Shown: piece after piece, positions 63,147 through 64,000 of the stretch
Numbering within the stretch: position 1 is the stretch's first letter
Layout: every line of letters begins with the position of its first letter
Assembly (NCBI GenBank): GCA_011050675.1
Contig: DRFI01000021.1
Span: 62,001 to 126,000, forward strand
DNA length: 64,000 bases
Origin: Maribacter sp.
GTDB lineage: Bacteria; Bacteroidota; Bacteroidia; Flavobacteriales; Flavobacteriaceae
Reading direction: 5' to 3'
Notes under the pieces: generated by a model
Seen by the model: the letters and a program-made list of their open reading frames with translations, nothing else
Databases searched by the model: none
Told to the model about the DNA's origin: nothing
Program-made: the position numbers and the translations under genes

Positions 63147-64000
63147 TTAATTGACAAATTGCTTTGGCACGTTACTTTTAGATTCTAGACATTCAGCATT
63201 GTTGTCATATATAGCACCTAAAGCCTGACAAATATTAGCGTATTGGAATATAAAGCCCTCTTCCTCAATTTTTTTACTACTCACTCTTTGGCTAGCAAAC
63301 AAGATATACGCCATCTTACCTAGCACAGTATACATTATAAACTTAGGAATATTAGGCAAAAACAAAGGCTGATCTAATGCTTTTGCGATTTCTTTTACCA
63401 ATTTAGAATTAGTAACAGGGTTTGGTCCTACGCCATTATAGGTACCTTTTAGTTTATAGATTGCAATATGAAGAAATATAGCTGCAAGATCTGTAACATG
63501 TATCCAAGACTGCCATTGCTCACCAGAACCAAAAGCGGCACCAACGTAATTTTTGACAGGTTTTGCCATCTCTGGTAAAGCACCTCCATCTTTAGACATA
63601 ACAAGACCAATACGTACTTTGGCAACTATTAATCCTAAAGATTTAAACTCATTGATTTTTTTCTCCCAAACAGTTACTACTTCCCCTAAAAAGCTATCAT
63701 CGACAGAATCTTCATTTTCAGTATATAAATTACTCAACGAATCTGGGTAAATACCAATAGCCGAAGCTGAAATAAGAGACTTTACTGTATGGTTTTCATT
63801 ATTCAGAAGAGTACTTTTCAACAACTCTAATGTATTCACCCTACTATCAATAATCTCCTTCCTATAACTAGGTGTCCATCTTTTAGAAATACTAGCTCCC
63901 GCCAAGTTAATAATAACCGAAACACCATCAAGGCATTTAGCATCAATTTCACTAGCAGTGGGGTTCCAGAAATAACCTTGGTAATTATCTTTTGAAACAA
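63147..64000 (-). CDS. TIGR01777 family NAD-dependent epimerase/SDR, partial
   Basis: The frame stays open to the right edge of the window (the residues before the first TTG read YFWNPTASEIDAKCLDGV, then VSVIINLAGASISKRW), so the N-terminal ~50 residues with the NAD-binding GxTGxxG motif are missing. What is present matches the TIGR01777/YfcH type: NLAGASI with RWTPSYRKEI, SASAIGIYP, LRIGLVMSKDGGALP-like (here VRIGLVMSKDGGALPEM) and GVGPNPVTN. Members are extended SDR enzymes of unknown substrate; one E. coli relative is YfcH. Terminated before the grpE promoter. Confidence 0.93.
   Translation of the reverse strand, partial: VSKDNYQGYFWNPTASEIDAKCLDGVSVIINLAGASISKRWTPSYRKEIIDSRVNTLELLKSTLLNNENHTVKSLISASAIGIYPDSLSNLYTENEDSVDDSFLGEVVTVWEKKINEFKSLGLIVAKVRIGLVMSKDGGALPEMAKPVKNYVGAAFGSGEQWQSWIHVTDLAAIFLHIAIYKLKGTYNGVGPNPVTNSKLVKEIAKALDQPLFLPNIPKFIMYTVLGKMAYILFASQRVSSKKIEEEGFIFQYANICQALGAIYDNNAECLESKSNVPKQFVN

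Noticed and set aside
1..64000. tRNA, rRNA, tmRNA or riboswitch genes
   Set aside because: No cloverleaf with TTCRA arm, rRNA core or known riboswitch core was recognised in any intergenic region on either strand.

Overview
The window is chromosomal DNA of a marine-type Flavobacteriaceae (Bacteroidota); the gene content would fit Maribacter, Zobellia or Cellulophaga, but the genus is a guess. The signs are low GC, two secreted proteins with gliding-motility/T9SS type B C-terminal domains, SprB-type repeats, a ~315-residue NusB, DUF3276, a TonB receptor locus, a cyclophilin-FKBP fusion, and promoters of the Bacteroidota form TTG-N20-TAnnTTTG instead of sigma70 boxes. Shine-Dalgarno sequences are weak throughout, and several genes appear to start at TTG or GTG. 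I see no rRNA, tRNA, CRISPR array, prophage or insertion sequence.

Layout. 1-9.4 kb: the 3' part (at least 3141 codons) of a giant SprB-like adhesin, cut by the left edge. 9.7-13.3 kb: an ABC-2 type transporter pair and a second, smaller T9SS type B secreted protein. 13.3-18.9 kb: uvrB, a 0.6 kb AT-rich gap, hsp20, a DUF2254 membrane protein, a TerB-like protein and a DUF1456 protein. 19-28 kb: metabolic and envelope genes (sucC, a Lon-domain protein, lysA, a thioredoxin-like protein, an M1 aminopeptidase, guaB). 28.1-34.5 kb: a putative metal-acquisition locus made of a DUF4856 lipoprotein, an imelysin-like lipoprotein, an HTTM (vitamin K carboxylase-like) membrane protein and a FecA-like TonB receptor. 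34.6-46 kb: HMG-CoA lyase, a LysE exporter, pyrD, pepT, a Gfo/Idh/MocA oxidoreductase, yajC-DUF1573-nusB, an MsbA-like ABC exporter and a DUF3276 protein. 46-56 kb: a lipid acyltransferase/BASS symporter/CsaA cluster, redox proteins, cspA, the immunophilin fusion, an M28 peptidase and PPK2. 55.8-61 kb: a tightly packed minus-strand group (NatA/NatB-like ABC transporter, MscS channel, outer-membrane protein, sigma54-type response regulator). 61.3-64 kb: dnaJ-grpE and a TIGR01777 epimerase cut by the right edge.

How the genes work together. The region is mostly core genome arranged as short operons bounded by clear intrinsic terminators, many of them bidirectional between convergent genes. The parts most worth attention are: (1) the DUF4856/imelysin/HTTM/TonB locus, whose HTTM protein keeps residues that match the vitamin K carboxylase active site and whose promoter carries a palindrome between its -33 and -7 elements; (2) a shared promoter design at the two chaperone operons, hsp20 and grpE-dnaJ, with TGACA direct repeats exactly 18 nt upstream of the -7 box; (3) the giant adhesin with an embedded jelly-roll-like domain and no PorP/SprF partner in view; and (4) an NtrC-type regulator with a GAFTSA loop and no DNA-binding domain.
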